Below, piece by piece: positions 34,972 to 43,995 of a stretch of DNA of 64,000 bases; position 1 is the first letter of the stretch, and every line of letters starts with the position of its first letter. A program made the position numbers and the translations under genes. This DNA comes from Acinetobacter lwoffii (lineage in GTDB: Bacteria; Pseudomonadota; Gammaproteobacteria; Pseudomonadales; Moraxellaceae). The DNA lies in NCBI RefSeq assembly GCF_024129355.1, contig NZ_JAMXXP010000008.1, forward strand, positions 1-64,000, in the 5' to 3' direction. The notes under the pieces are model-generated. The model did not search any database, was not told where the DNA came from, and was given only the letters and a program-made list of their open reading frames with translations.

Positions 34972-35199
34972 TTGTTAAAAATAAATGATTTAATTGCAAA
35001 ATCTAAAAATGGTACTGAAATTATTGTTTCGTTAATTCCTCTCAATAAAATGCAAAATACACGTCAGGGTTTAAAAAGAATTGAAGTGGGTAAAAGAGTT
35101 CTTCTTTCCTCTGGAGTTGAGGTGGATTTAAACTTAGATGGTCGTAAATTCTATACTTCTCTAAATCAATTATTTAAGCTAAATCATAAAGTTATTTAA
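34972..35199 (+). CDS. Hypothetical small protein
   Basis: A 75-residue basic protein with a TTG start; AGGA at 34962-34965 lies six bases ahead and no ATG is available near the N terminus. It has alternating short strands (GTEIIVSLIPL, KRVLLSSGVEVDL), which suggests a small beta-rich domain. Unrecognised; AT-rich like its neighbours. It follows the cold-shock terminator, so it needs its own promoter. Confidence 0.5.
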   Translation: MLKINDLIAKSKNGTEIIVSLIPLNKMQNTRQGLKRIEVGKRVLLSSGVEVDLNLDGRKFYTSLNQLFKLNHKVI

Positions 35200-35269
35200 A
35201 GATAAAATTAACAAACATCAAATTTTTAGTGGATATTTTGCCACTTTAACTATTATTAAAGGTATAGAT

Positions 35270-35467
35270 ATGCTTAAACAAAGTATCAGTGTAAAGGATC
35301 AGTTTGGGGCTCAACAGGCTATTCAAGCAACAGTCGATCATCATTTTTCTAAAACACAATCTCATTCCAATATAAAACATATCACTGTAGATGGTGAAGA
35401 TATTCGTCCCAGTTTTGAAATGTGCTTTCAAAGTACCTTAAGTGGAAAAATTTTCAAAATCGTATAG
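35270..35467 (+). CDS. Hypothetical small protein
   Basis: A 65-residue protein with AAAGG eight bases ahead of ATG 35270. One predicted helix (KDQFGAQQAIQATVDHHF) is followed by two strands (HITVDGEDI, KIFKIV). No family recognised. It may form a small operon with the 75-residue gene 70 bp upstream. Confidence 0.5.
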   Translation: MLKQSISVKDQFGAQQAIQATVDHHFSKTQSHSNIKHITVDGEDIRPSFEMCFQSTLSGKIFKIV

Positions 35468-35817
35468 ATCATTCCTAAGTGACTTAGGTTCATCGCTTCA
35501 GTGAGAGATAAGCTGAGCTGAATTGAAAGACAATAAAAACTCTAGACGATCCTAATCTGCCCCCGAAGCTTGAATGTTCTTCATCTGATTTGAAAGCTGC
35601 TTTTTGAAGAGGGTTAGGTTCATGCGTGCTATTGATCCATATCCGACGACCTGGATGAGATCTAGCCCATAATTCCAAAGACCGGATTGAAACTCTTATC
35701 AATATCAGTGATTTCGATCTTTGAGTATTTTCATTGATTTTTATGCAATGCATCTTAGTGTTATTCCACAGTTTTGCTATAGTAAGAGCAATTTTGGATC
35801 AACATCAGGACTATGTT
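35468..35817. other. Intergenic region before dapB
   Basis: 350 bp. It holds the dapB promoter at its right end and a 261-bp minus-strand open frame (35490-35753) whose translation (HPGRRIWINSTHEPNP) looks protein-like but has no binding site; it may be a relic. CCTAAGTGACTTAGG at 35473-35487 is a perfect palindrome. Confidence 0.4.
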
Positions 35818-36639
35818 ATGTCAGCTACACCACGCATTGGGATCTTGGGTGCAGGCGGTCGTATGGGGCGTATCCTTATTCAGGCTGTGCATGAAGCAGG
35901 TTATCAATTGGCGGCTGCGGTAGAACGCCCTGAAAGTACACTATTAGGCGCAGATGCTGGCGAACTTGCCGGAATTGGCGCAACAGGTGTTAAGGTCGTG
36001 GGTAGCCTTACCGATGTAGTCAAAGACTGTGATGTCGTGATTGATTTCACTGCGCCAGCAGCGACCGTCAATCATCTGAAAATCTGCCGTGAAGCCGGTG
36101 TTGCCATCGTGATTGGTACGACGGGTATGAATGACGAGCAAAAAGCCTATCTCGATCAATCTGCGACAGAAACTCCTGTAGTTTATGCAGCAAACTATTC
36201 AGTGGGTGTGAACGTCTCGATCAAACTGCTTGAACTGGCCTCTAAAGTTTTTGGTGATACGGTTGATATCGAAGTGATTGAAGCACATCACCGTCATAAA
36301 GTAGATGCGCCATCGGGTACAGCTTTGATGTGGGGTGAGGCGATTGCGGAAACTTTGGGTCGTGACTTAAAAGAAGATGCAGTGTATTGCCGTGAAGGTC
36401 ATACTGGTCCGCGTGAGCGTAAGAGTATTGGCTTCCAGACCATTCGCGGTGGCGATATTGTCGGTGAACATACTGCAATGTTTATTGCCGATGGGGAATG
36501 TGTGGAAATTACTCATAAAGCGACTAACCGCATGAACTTTGCTTCTGGTGCGGTACGTGCTGCAGCTTGGGTCGTCGGCCGTGAAGCGCGTAAATATGAT
36601 ATGAAGGACGTGCTTGGTTTTAACGATATTCAGGTTTAA
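35818..36639 (+). CDS. dapB: 4-hydroxy-tetrahydrodipicolinate reductase
   Basis: A 273-residue NAD(P)H-dependent enzyme of the lysine/diaminopimelate pathway. The dinucleotide loop GAGGRMG is at residues 11-17, and the signature [15 protein letters not shown] (catalytic His and Lys) is intact. ATG 35818 is chosen because AGGA lies seven bases ahead; the frame is open upstream to a TTG at 35734, which would add 28 non-homologous residues. Confidence 0.95.
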   Translation: MSATPRIGILGAGGRMGRILIQAVHEAGYQLAAAVERPESTLLGADAGELAGIGATGVKVVGSLTDVVKDCDVVIDFTAPAATVNHLKICREAGVAIVIGTTGMNDEQKAYLDQSATETPVVYAANYSVGVNVSIKLLELASKVFGDTVDIEVIEAHHRHKVDAPSGTALMWGEAIAETLGRDLKEDAVYCREGHTGPRERKSIGFQTIRGGDIVGEHTAMFIADGECVEITHKATNRMNFASGAVRAAAWVVGREARKYDMKDVLGFNDIQV

Positions 36640-36695
36640 AACCGAGTCAAAATCATTTATAAAAAAGTATAAAACTAAAATAAGACGAATAAAAA

Positions 36696-37340
36696 ATGCA
36701 AAAAATGATTTTCCTGCTCTGTGCAGTGGCGCTTGGTGCCATTGCGCAGGCAAAACCTGTTGAGAAGCCTAAACTCAGTATTCATAAAAACAATATCAAG
36801 GTCTGGACCTACCAGAATGAGCAAAACTCGGTCTTTCTCTATAAAGCTGAAACCACCTATACCGCGCCCATTGAAAATGCTGTGTCCCTGATTCTGAATG
36901 TCACACATGCAGTGCAATGGGTTCCCTATATGGGTAGCATCAAGATCCTGTCCCGCGATGATAAAAAAGGTGACTTTACCCTGTATATGGTGCTGGATTT
37001 TCCATTTCCCTTAAAAGACCGTGACCTGATTGTACAGAGCAAGATGATCAAGGAAGCCAATGGCCAGATCACCATCAAGAATAAAGCCATCCAAAGTGGC
37101 TATCCTTTAAATCCGGATTATGTGCGTTTAACCGATTATCAGGGCGACTGGACTTTTCAGAAACTAGCCAATAACAAGGTCAAGGTTTCAACCTATGGTT
37201 ATGCCAATCCGGAAGGTTCCATTCCTTTGACCTTCGTAAATATGTTCGTGCAACAACAACCTTATCAGATGCTGCAGAAAATGAAGACCGAGCTGGCCAA
37301 GCCTTCACCTATTGCGGTCTTGCCTGAAGCCCTGCATTGA
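36696..37340 (+). CDS. START-domain protein, exported
   Basis: A 214-residue protein with a signal peptide (1-19, cut after AQA) and one START/lipid-binding domain (residues 25-205; motifs WVPYMGSIKIL, DFPFPLKDRDL, GDWTFQKL). It probably binds a lipid or other hydrophobic ligand in the periplasm. Its TGA stop codon (37338-37340) lies within the terminal TTGA of the IS element inserted behind it, so the last residue or two and the stop come from the insertion; the native C terminus may have been slightly longer. Confidence 0.82.
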   Translation: MQKMIFLLCAVALGAIAQAKPVEKPKLSIHKNNIKVWTYQNEQNSVFLYKAETTYTAPIENAVSLILNVTHAVQWVPYMGSIKILSRDDKKGDFTLYMVLDFPFPLKDRDLIVQSKMIKEANGQITIKNKAIQSGYPLNPDYVRLTDYQGDWTFQKLANNKVKVSTYGYANPEGSIPLTFVNMFVQQQPYQMLQKMKTELAKPSPIAVLPEALH

Positions 37341-37450
37341 CATCCTCACATCCCTAAAACGGAGGTGATTCCTACTGCTAGACGCTTATGCCCAAGCGCA
37401 AGTATGTTCTTAGCAGAATTTAAATCACGTTGATTTAAACTACCGCATTC
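37325..37450 (-). ncRNA. Putative reRNA of TnpB copy 3
   Basis: By analogy with other IS605 elements the guide RNA would cover the 3' end of tnpB and the right end. The spacer would be the flank read on the minus strand from 37336 (TGCAGGGCTTCAGGCA), which lies within the START-domain gene. Ends are guesses. Confidence 0.35.
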
Positions 37451-38495
37451 ACATTCCCATACTCTTATTCGCAAATCTGCTCTACCTTTCGGACTGCTTG
37501 CGGTGATCTCACCACAGCACGAACAGATTTGGGTTGTGAACCTCTCACTCACTTCTTCAAACAATACCCCTGCGTTCTCGCATTTATACTTGAGCATTGT
37601 TTTAAGTGCTGAAAACCCTGTATCTAAAACCGATTTTGCCATTTTGGTTTTTACAAGTTTCTTGGCACTCAGATCACCAACAATAATCAATGCATTTTCT
37701 TTCACAAGCATGGTGCTTGCTTTGTGCAAATAGTCTTTTCGACAATTCGCAATCTTGGCGTGAAATGTACGTACACGTTTTTTATTTTTTGCTCTTTGAG
37801 CAATCCCTAATTTCTGCTCGTATTTTTGATAGAACTTGGGATTTGAAATGACCGTACCATCTGAACAGGTAGCAATGTCTTTTAGACCAAGATCAATACC
37901 AATCGCTTGAGTTACAGTTGGTTTGTCTTGCTTGGGTGAATCGACAACAAGGCACACGTACCAGCGCCCACGACTATCCTCAACGAATGAGCCTGTTCTA
38001 ACACTGTATTTACTTATACCGTAGCTATCCCACAGTTTGAATTGATACTTGCCATATTGCACATATCCATCAGCATATTTAATCGCTACTTTTTTAAATG
38101 GTATCCAACCAAGTGAACGTCTTGCCGACTTCTTATTACTTACACGCCATTTCAGCTTTGCTTTCTTGTGCTGTCTTCTTTTATTAACATATTCTTCTGT
38201 TATCCCTTGTACTGTTTGACTATGCAAACCACACAGTTTTGAAGTTCCTTTTGTGTATTTAGTCATATCAAATGCTGAGAAAAAGTCACCTGTTCTTGTA
38301 AGGTGTTTGAAACTTAAATCATTCACATAATTCCAGACAAAGTTCACCTCGGATGCTAACTGATTTAGCACCTTGCAATGTTTGTCTTTTATGCGTAATT
38401 TAAGTGTTTTCATAGGCTTATATTAGCTCATGTTAAATTAAAATTATTGATTCTTAAAAATTAAACGACATTTCATGTCGTGTCTCTTATATCTC
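37337..38495 (-). mobile_element. TnpB-only IS605-family element, copy 3 (divergent)
   Basis: On the minus strand the right end reads GAAT, an imperfect hairpin (37343-37363) and ATGTCAA ending at 37337, again the IS608-type right-end motif. The left end has a hairpin ACGACAT / ATGTCGT at 38465-38481; the outer boundary is not certain. No tnpA. It belongs to another branch than copies 1 and 2. Confidence 0.65.
37346..38413 (-). CDS. tnpB: TnpB-like protein, divergent branch
   Basis: A 355-residue IS605 OrfB-type protein, only distantly like the other two. Asp174 (GIDLGLKD) and Asp330 (QRDLNSAKN) of the RuvC site are present, but the usual glutamate in VVEDL is replaced: the motif reads IIVGDLSAKKL, with Gly246. 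Candidate substitutes are Glu286, Glu287 or Glu290 in FEEVSERFTTQ just before the zinc ribbon, a place where some TnpB branches carry a relocated RuvC-II glutamate. Zinc cysteines are C297, C300, C321 and C323, the last pair one residue closer than usual. Nuclease activity is therefore open. Confidence 0.88.
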   Translation of the reverse strand: MKTLKLRIKDKHCKVLNQLASEVNFVWNYVNDLSFKHLTRTGDFFSAFDMTKYTKGTSKLCGLHSQTVQGITEEYVNKRRQHKKAKLKWRVSNKKSARRSLGWIPFKKVAIKYADGYVQYGKYQFKLWDSYGISKYSVRTGSFVEDSRGRWYVCLVVDSPKQDKPTVTQAIGIDLGLKDIATCSDGTVISNPKFYQKYEQKLGIAQRAKNKKRVRTFHAKIANCRKDYLHKASTMLVKENALIIVGDLSAKKLVKTKMAKSVLDTGFSALKTMLKYKCENAGVLFEEVSERFTTQICSCCGEITASSPKGRADLRIRVWECECGSLNQRDLNSAKNILALGHKRLAVGITSVLGM

Positions 38496-38856
38496 TGACC
38501 TGAAAGACAGCATTTTACGCTCCATTTGATAAAAAAGACCCAATTGCTGTAATGCTGATCAGTTAAGGAATTTAGAAATAGTTTCTTTAACTTTTCAGTC
38601 GTTCACGAGAAATTTTTAACTTTTTAAATCAAATATTTGCAATATCATTTGTTACTTTGGTTTCGCTCAAATGATAAGCGGAGCTTCGCCGGGAAGGCAT
38701 CTTGCAGAGCAATAGTCCTCCCCACAAAACTCGTCAGCCAGCATCCATTAGTAAATTTGTCGTAGAAACAATCATTTTTTAATCTTGCGGTGCAATACAC
38801 CTCATGTCTCAAACAGTTGCGGATGACTTTTCTACCTATCAAGTATGATCATGAAT
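38496..38856. other. Unassigned region between IS copy 3 and alcohol dehydrogenase
   Basis: About 360 bp without a credible gene; a 65-codon minus-strand frame (38645-38842) has no binding site and an atypical composition. The part 38670-38720 is more GC-rich and may be a relic of another element. Confidence 0.35.
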
Positions 38857-38858
38857 TT

Positions 38859-38898
38859 AAAAAAGAAAATGCCAGTCAATTTCTTAACTGACTGGCAT
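38859..38898 (-). terminator. Terminator of the tag-adh operon
   Basis: AATGCCAGTCA / TGACTGGCATT hairpin; on the minus strand TTTTCTTTTTT follows. Confidence 0.85.
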
Positions 38899-38942
38899 TG
38901 CCCAATTGCTGGGTCTTTTTAACGGCTAAAAATAGGCAGGAT

Positions 38943-39971
38943 TTAAGCTGTAAGATCCGCTTTAAGTACAATCCGGTAACGAGCTTTGCCAGAATGCAGA
39001 TGTTCAATCGCCTGATTCAGCTGTGACATTGGGAAAACTTCAATTTGTGGGGCAATATTTTTACGTGCAGCAAATTGGAGTAACTGACGTAATGCCGCCG
39101 GTGACCCTGTCGGTGAACCGGTGACTGATTTAGCTCCGCCAATCAGCATGCCAGCCGGAATCTGCATCGGCTCAAGTGGTAAACCTAGCATATGCACAGT
39201 GCCATTCGGCGCCAAAGTTGCCAGATAAGCCTGCCAGTTCAAGGTGACATTGACAGTACTCAGTAATAAATCAAACTTGCCACGCTGGGCTTTTAATGCA
39301 GCGACATCACGACTGTTCACCACATGGTCAGCGCCCATGGCTTTCAGCTCATCGGTTTTATCCAGATTTGAAGTGAAAGCGGTAATCTCGCAGCCCCAAG
39401 CTTTGAGCAGTTTAATTGCGATATGACCCAGACCCCCAATCCCGATCACGCCAACATGATGAATAGCCTGAATCTGGTGTTTCAGAATCGGATCGAATAC
39501 GGTAATCCCGCCACAGAGCAGAGGGCCGGCACTTTCAGGATCCAGATCTTCAGGCAGGGGAATGACCCATTGCCAGCCAGCACGGACCTTGTCGGCAAAA
39601 CCACCGGCATGTCCGACAATAGTCGCCACTTGGCCGCCAGTACAGAGTACCTGCTGACCTGAAATACACGGATCGCAATACTGGCAGCTTTCCGCAGTCC
39701 AGCCAATGCCAACCCGTTGTCCCACTTTCAGGCCTTTGGCTTCGCCACCCAGTTGCGTGATGATGCCGATAATCTCGTGTCCAGCCACGACCGGATAAAC
39801 GGATGAACCCCAGTCATTATTGAGGACTGAAATATCAGAATGACACAGGCCACAGTATTCTACTTTGACTTCGACCTGATGTGGCTGTAGTTCACCAGCA
39901 TCGAATTGATAGGGTTCGAGTGCAGCACCTGCTGACATTGCAGCATAAGCGTGGATAATATTATTCGACAT
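38943..39971 (-). CDS. Zinc-type NAD(P)-dependent alcohol dehydrogenase (CAD/YahK-like)
   Basis: A 342-residue medium-chain dehydrogenase. Catalytic zinc ligands are visible in CGLCHSD and GHE, structural zinc in [15 protein letters not shown], and the cofactor loop in [11 protein letters not shown]. It resembles the cinnamyl-alcohol dehydrogenase group (YahK, AdhC), which reduces a range of aldehydes with NADPH. ATG 39971 is chosen; the frame runs 38 codons further upstream, but that would overlap tag and is not family-like. The start is four bases behind the tag stop, so both are probably one operon. Confidence 0.88.
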   Translation of the reverse strand: MSNNIIHAYAAMSAGAALEPYQFDAGELQPHQVEVKVEYCGLCHSDISVLNNDWGSSVYPVVAGHEIIGIITQLGGEAKGLKVGQRVGIGWTAESCQYCDPCISGQQVLCTGGQVATIVGHAGGFADKVRAGWQWVIPLPEDLDPESAGPLLCGGITVFDPILKHQIQAIHHVGVIGIGGLGHIAIKLLKAWGCEITAFTSNLDKTDELKAMGADHVVNSRDVAALKAQRGKFDLLLSTVNVTLNWQAYLATLAPNGTVHMLGLPLEPMQIPAGMLIGGAKSVTGSPTGSPAALRQLLQFAARKNIAPQIEVFPMSQLNQAIEHLHSGKARYRIVLKADLTA

Positions 39972-39975
39972 AAAT

Positions 39976-40557
39976 TCAGCTCTTCTTTGAATGGGAATAT
40001 ATTGTTTTAAAGTGACAATGATTTTCGTGATCATCGACCATACCGACGGCCTGCATAAAGGCATAGCAAATGGTGGGTCCGACAAATTTAAAACCGGCCT
40101 TTTTTAAGGCTTTTGACATGATCTGGCTTTCGATAGTCTGTGCCGCTGCCTGACGATAATCCGCAACATCATTATTCAGTCGTGGTTGCTGGGCAAAAGA
40201 CCATAGCCATTGCCCTACATTGATGTCTTGCTGTTGCAGCTTGAGCCATGCTTGGGCATTCTCGCGAATGGCATGCAGCTTGCCACGATGACGGATCAGG
40301 CGGGCATCCTTAAGCTTGAGTTCGAGTTGTTGATCTGTAAGTGCTGCAATCGACTGAATGGAATATTGAAAAAAATGTTCACGATACGCTTCACGTTTTC
40401 TGAGTACGGTAATCCAGGCTAGACCGGCCTGCTGTCCTTCCAGACACAGCATTTCAAACAGGCGATTTTCATCCAGCAGGGCTTGTCCCCATTCCTGATC
40501 ATGATAGGTGATATACAGCGGATCATTGGAGCACCAGCCACAGCGTTGCAGAGTCAT
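39976..40557 (-). CDS. tag: DNA-3-methyladenine glycosylase I
   Basis: A 193-residue base-excision repair enzyme that removes 3-methyladenine. The start [20 protein letters not shown] carries Cys and His ligands of the zinc snap, closed by the C-terminal [23 protein letters not shown] holds the base-pocket glutamate and the helix-hairpin-helix region follows. Followed at once by the alcohol dehydrogenase gene. Confidence 0.94.
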   Translation of the reverse strand: MTLQRCGWCSNDPLYITYHDQEWGQALLDENRLFEMLCLEGQQAGLAWITVLRKREAYREHFFQYSIQSIAALTDQQLELKLKDARLIRHRGKLHAIRENAQAWLKLQQQDINVGQWLWSFAQQPRLNNDVADYRQAAAQTIESQIMSKALKKAGFKFVGPTICYAFMQAVGMVDDHENHCHFKTIYSHSKKS

Positions 40558-40581
40558 GCCATGCTCCTTGTTTTTATGGTT

Positions 40582-40827
40582 TTATAATTTAAACACAGCC
40601 CATTGATCCTGCTGATTGTCCCAGTACGACAGTTCAGCCTGATCCAGATCGCTAAATTGAATCCACATGTCTTTACCACTTTTGTCGGTATAACCGGTAC
40701 TGATCAGCAGCGCATCTTCGGTAATTTCCATCACCCAGCCCTGGTAGCTTTGACCATTCAGCACGATTTTTTGTTGATTGCCTGATTCAGCAAATTCTAC
40801 CAGACGGTTGATCAACGTTTCTGACAT
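40582..40827 (-). CDS. Conserved hypothetical protein (81 aa)
   Basis: An 81-residue protein with a short helix (ETLINRLVEFAESG) and a series of beta strands (QKIVLNGQSYQGWVMEITEDALLIST, MWIQFSDL), which suggests a small SH3-like or Sm-like barrel. No function known to me. Lies between the M23 lipoprotein and tag, same strand, with gaps of 15 and 24 bp, so it may be cotranscribed. Confidence 0.7.
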   Translation of the reverse strand: MSETLINRLVEFAESGNQQKIVLNGQSYQGWVMEITEDALLISTGYTDKSGKDMWIQFSDLDQAELSYWDNQQDQWAVFKL

Positions 40828-40842
40828 GTAAATATCCTAAAA

Positions 40843-41394
40843 TTAACGTAAATAGGGGTAGGGGTTGACCACACCGCGCCCCTTGCCCTGTAAATAAATA
40901 CCATAATGCAGATGTGGTGCAGTATGTCGGGCATTACCGCTATTGCCGACATAGCCGATGAGCTGGCCTTTTTTGACAGCATCACCTACTTTCAGGCCGC
41001 GTTTATGTCCATCCAGATGTGCATAATAATGCCAGGAGCCGCCCGGACCGAGAATCCAGACTACTTTACCACCCAAATTGTTATTGCGTAAATCTGCAAT
41101 CAGACCTTCTGTGGCACTAAAGACTTTGGTTCCACGTGGAGCCATGATATCAATGCCCTCATGCAAACGTCCGCGACTGCGCGACGCCCCCCAGGTATCC
41201 TGTAATTCACGTGCCTGTACACGTGCCACCGGGATGGGCAGTGAAGAAGGCATTCGCTTATTTTGCAGTTTTTGTACCAGTAGCGGATTTAACTGTGCAG
41301 AAGAAGGTTGTTTCGGCGTACTGCTACAGGCGGTCAGTAATATGGCAATCAAAGCCACCCAGGTCAAAGCAAGGTATTGGCGCACGCTATTCAT
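40843..41394 (-). CDS. M23-family peptidoglycan endopeptidase lipoprotein
   Basis: A 183-residue lipoprotein (lipobox LLTAC, Cys23) with a LytM/M23 domain. Zinc ligands are His78 and Asp82 in HEGID, and His161/His163 in HLH; His126 in YYAHL completes the site. All catalytic residues are present, so it is probably an active D,D-endopeptidase rather than an EnvC-like activator. It acts in the periplasm on cell-wall cross-links. Confidence 0.9.
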   Translation of the reverse strand: MNSVRQYLALTWVALIAILLTACSSTPKQPSSAQLNPLLVQKLQNKRMPSSLPIPVARVQARELQDTWGASRSRGRLHEGIDIMAPRGTKVFSATEGLIADLRNNNLGGKVVWILGPGGSWHYYAHLDGHKRGLKVGDAVKKGQLIGYVGNSGNARHTAPHLHYGIYLQGKGRGVVNPYPYLR

Positions 41395-41454
41395 CCTTAA
41401 ATATTGGCAATGCTCATTCTGAGCTGATCGATATGATGCTTTGTCCAGACTATG

Positions 41455-42483
41455 TCATAGGTTAACGGCAGAGATCAATTTTTTCATTGCTGTCGGCAGA
41501 CCGCAATCAATGGCTGTCTCTGGACGCATCCAGTTGCCTTGCAGTTCAATCGCCAAATGTTCCTGCTGATCCTGATCCACTGCGAAAACGGTTGCTTCAA
41601 GCTGCCAGGTGAAGTGGGTGAAACTGTGGCTGATCTGGACTTTTTTGAGGATATTTTTCAGGCCAAGCTGCTGACATTGCTGTTCGAATTCATGGGCATT
41701 TTCAATAATTGGCAAACACCAGAGTCCGCCCCACAGGCCACTGTTGGGTCGTTGTTGCCACAGCCATTCATTAGAGGACTGAATCAATAATACTTGTGCT
41801 GAGCGCACTGGCACCGGTTTTTTGGCTTTCTTGAATGGTAATTCATTTTCCAGACCTTGCTGATGTGCTTTGCAATGTTGCTGCATCGGACAATATAGGC
41901 ACAGTGGTTTTTTCGGAGTGCAGACCGTAGCACCGAGATCCATAATCGCCTGGGTATAATCATGATTACGTTCGACCGGACATAATTCTTCAGCCAGTTG
42001 CCATAAAGCACGTTCATGAATGGGTTTGGACAGATCATCTTCAATTGCGAAGAAACGCGACAACACCCGTTTGACATTGCCATCCATGATCACGCCGTAT
42101 TGGCGTAAACCCAGTGACATTAAGGCACCAGCGGTGGAACGGCCGATCCCCGGCAAGGCAATCCATTGTTCCAGGGTTTGAGGAAACTGCTGCTGTGCTG
42201 TCACCATGCCGGCAGCTTTGTGCAGGTTACGGGCACGGGCATAATAGCCCAGTCCTGCCCAGTAAGGCGCGACCTCATCCCAAGACGCTTGACCTAAGTC
42301 CTGAACGGTCGGAAAACGCTGAATAAAGCGTTCATAATATTGCAGCACAGTTTTGACCTGGGTTTGTTGCAACATGATTTCAGAGACCCAGACTTTGTAG
42401 GGATCATCTGTCACCTGCCAGGGCAAGTCATGACGACCATGCACATCAAACCATTCTAACAGGGCATCTGAAAATACAAACAT
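41455..42483 (-). CDS. mutY: A/G-specific adenine glycosylase
   Basis: A 342-residue repair enzyme that removes adenine opposite 8-oxoguanine. Glu35 (SEIMLQQTQV) and Asp134 (IMDGNV) are the catalytic residues, LPGIGRSTAGA is the helix-hairpin-helix, and Cys188, 195, 198 and 204 give the C-x6-C-x2-C-x5-C iron-sulfur loop. The C-terminal NUDIX-like domain reads 8-oxoG. ATG 42483 is preferred to an upstream in-frame start at 42603 that adds 40 residues without homology. Confidence 0.95.
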   Translation of the reverse strand: MFVFSDALLEWFDVHGRHDLPWQVTDDPYKVWVSEIMLQQTQVKTVLQYYERFIQRFPTVQDLGQASWDEVAPYWAGLGYYARARNLHKAAGMVTAQQQFPQTLEQWIALPGIGRSTAGALMSLGLRQYGVIMDGNVKRVLSRFFAIEDDLSKPIHERALWQLAEELCPVERNHDYTQAIMDLGATVCTPKKPLCLYCPMQQHCKAHQQGLENELPFKKAKKPVPVRSAQVLLIQSSNEWLWQQRPNSGLWGGLWCLPIIENAHEFEQQCQQLGLKNILKKVQISHSFTHFTWQLEATVFAVDQDQQEHLAIELQGNWMRPETAIDCGLPTAMKKLISAVNL

Positions 42484-42601
42484 GGATAAATAGCAACTGA
42501 ATAAGCAGCAGCCATTATAGCGGAATCGGCAGGCCTGAAATGTGAAAAGTAGATAAAAACTGCGGAGTAGTGTGTATGGATATCGGCTTAATAACACAAA
42601 C

Positions 42602-42628
42602 AATAAATGCTCCGAAGAGCATTTATTT
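42602..42628 (-). terminator. Terminator of the HIT gene
   Basis: AAATGCTC / GAGCATTT around CGA; ATTTT-like tail on the minus strand. Confidence 0.65.
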
Positions 42629-42643
42629 TAAAACAGCAAAGAT

Positions 42644-43003
42644 TTAGTCGCTAATCCCCCAACGTTCATCCAGCTTCAATACTTTGTCTTTATAGCGCGG
42701 AATAATATGAATATGCAGATGTTCGCCCTTTTCCTGAAACACTTCGCCATCAATAAAACCGACATGGAAACCGGCGGGCTGGTAACGTAAATTGAGCTCA
42801 TTACGTGCCTGTTCGAGCAAAGACATCAGGCTTTTACGTTCTTTGTCCGTCACTTCAAAAAATGAAGCCACATGCCGGAGTGGAATCACTACACAGTGAC
42901 CTTCGGATAATGAATTCGGTTCAGGCAGCACCACACCATAATCATTTTTAGCAATGACATCATATTCGTCATAGTTACAGTAAAGGCAGTTGGTTTCAGC
43001 CAT
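42644..43003 (-). CDS. HIT-family nucleotide-binding protein
   Basis: A 119-residue protein of the histidine triad family with HLHIHIIPR (His95, His97, His99), hydrolysing or binding nucleoside phosphates. Cys6 and Cys9 near the N terminus can bind zinc as in Fhit/HinT relatives. ATG 43003 is preferred; ATG 43012 is nearer to GAGGAG, but only two bases away, while 43003 is eleven bases away, so the start is uncertain by three residues. Confidence 0.88.
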   Translation of the reverse strand: MAETNCLYCNYDEYDVIAKNDYGVVLPEPNSLSEGHCVVIPLRHVASFFEVTDKERKSLMSLLEQARNELNLRYQPAGFHVGFIDGEVFQEKGEHLHIHIIPRYKDKVLKLDERWGISD

Positions 43004-43097
43004 AGTCAGCATTCTCCTCTGGTAGGATTTATCGTTCTTTTCTTCAATGATTCTTTAAAGTGCTCAGCTTGATTTCAAGTCGAGCACTTATATCTAT

Positions 43098-43832
43098 TTA
43101 AGCCAAATGACGTTCCAATAAGGCATACATCGCCGCCAAGCTTTTTTGTTCCGCTTCAGCATTGTAACCAAGATCCACGCCATTGGCTTTGGCCCGTTCG
43201 TCGGCGAGCGGGTTGCTAAAGCCATGTTTGGCATCTTCAAAGACAATCACCTCATGCTCGACGTTGGCCGCATGCATTTCTTCACGGAAACTGGCGACAT
43301 CATCTAAGGTGACCATGCTGTCTAGCTCACCGTGCAAGACTAGAATTTCGGCCTGAACCTGACCTTCTTGAGCCGGTGCTTTGGCAGCAAGTGTCCCGTG
43401 GAAGGTGGTCACTGCTTTTAAAGGGGCATTGGCACGCGCCAGATCCAGCACTACTTTACCGCCGTAACAAAAACCGATGGCAGCAAGTTTCTCTGCATTG
43501 ACTTCATCCTGTGCTGCCAAGGTATTTAAAGCTGCTGTCGCACGATCAACGATGGTGTCCGGATCTTCAAAGGTCTGCATCATCCACTGGTAGGCCTGAT
43601 CAGAATGGGTGGTCACTTTTTTGTCACCATACATGTCAATTGCCAAGGCCGCATAGCCATGTTCTGCAAGTTCGCGAGCACGCTGTTCGGTATATTCATT
43701 ACGACCCCACCATTCTGGTGCGACCAGCACACCTGCAAGGGGTGTATCTGTTTCTGGAGCGGCAAAATAGCCAATCAATGCGCTACCATCCGGCGCAGTA
43801 TAATGAATTTCACGGGTCTTGATTGCTGCCAT
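43098..43832 (-). CDS. Dienelactone hydrolase family protein
   Basis: A 244-residue alpha/beta hydrolase. The nucleophile is Cys122 in GFCYGG, with Asp171 (GELDS) and His203 (AKHGFS) completing the triad, as in dienelactone hydrolase (ClcD, TfdE). It may open lactones from aromatic breakdown, or act as a general carboxylesterase; no catechol genes are nearby. GAGG lies ahead of the ATG. Confidence 0.88.
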   Translation of the reverse strand: MAAIKTREIHYTAPDGSALIGYFAAPETDTPLAGVLVAPEWWGRNEYTEQRARELAEHGYAALAIDMYGDKKVTTHSDQAYQWMMQTFEDPDTIVDRATAALNTLAAQDEVNAEKLAAIGFCYGGKVVLDLARANAPLKAVTTFHGTLAAKAPAQEGQVQAEILVLHGELDSMVTLDDVASFREEMHAANVEHEVIVFEDAKHGFSNPLADERAKANGVDLGYNAEAEQKSLAAMYALLERHLA

Positions 43833-43934
43833 GCTGACGTCCTCTATTCTTGTTGAACCGTTTAATTAACATATAACATAGCAAAACTGATCTGAATGTG
43901 ACATGAAAACATTCGATTAATTATGCTTCATCCA

Positions 43935-43967
43935 TATAAAAAAGAGAGGCCGCTATCGCGCCTCTCT
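43935..43967 (-). terminator. Terminator of the FKBP genes
   Basis: AGAGAGGC / GCCTCTCT hairpin; on the minus strand six T follow. Confidence 0.85.
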
Positions 43968-43995
43968 GATTGAATATTTAAAAAAACAGTATTGA

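Noticed and set aside
38645..38842. 65-codon minus-strand frame between IS copy 3 and alcohol dehydrogenase
   Set aside because: No binding site and no recognisable family; may be part of an old element but cannot be supported as a gene.
42484..42603. Upstream extension of mutY by 40 codons
   Set aside because: Cys/Phe/Tyr-rich translation without MutY similarity and no binding site.
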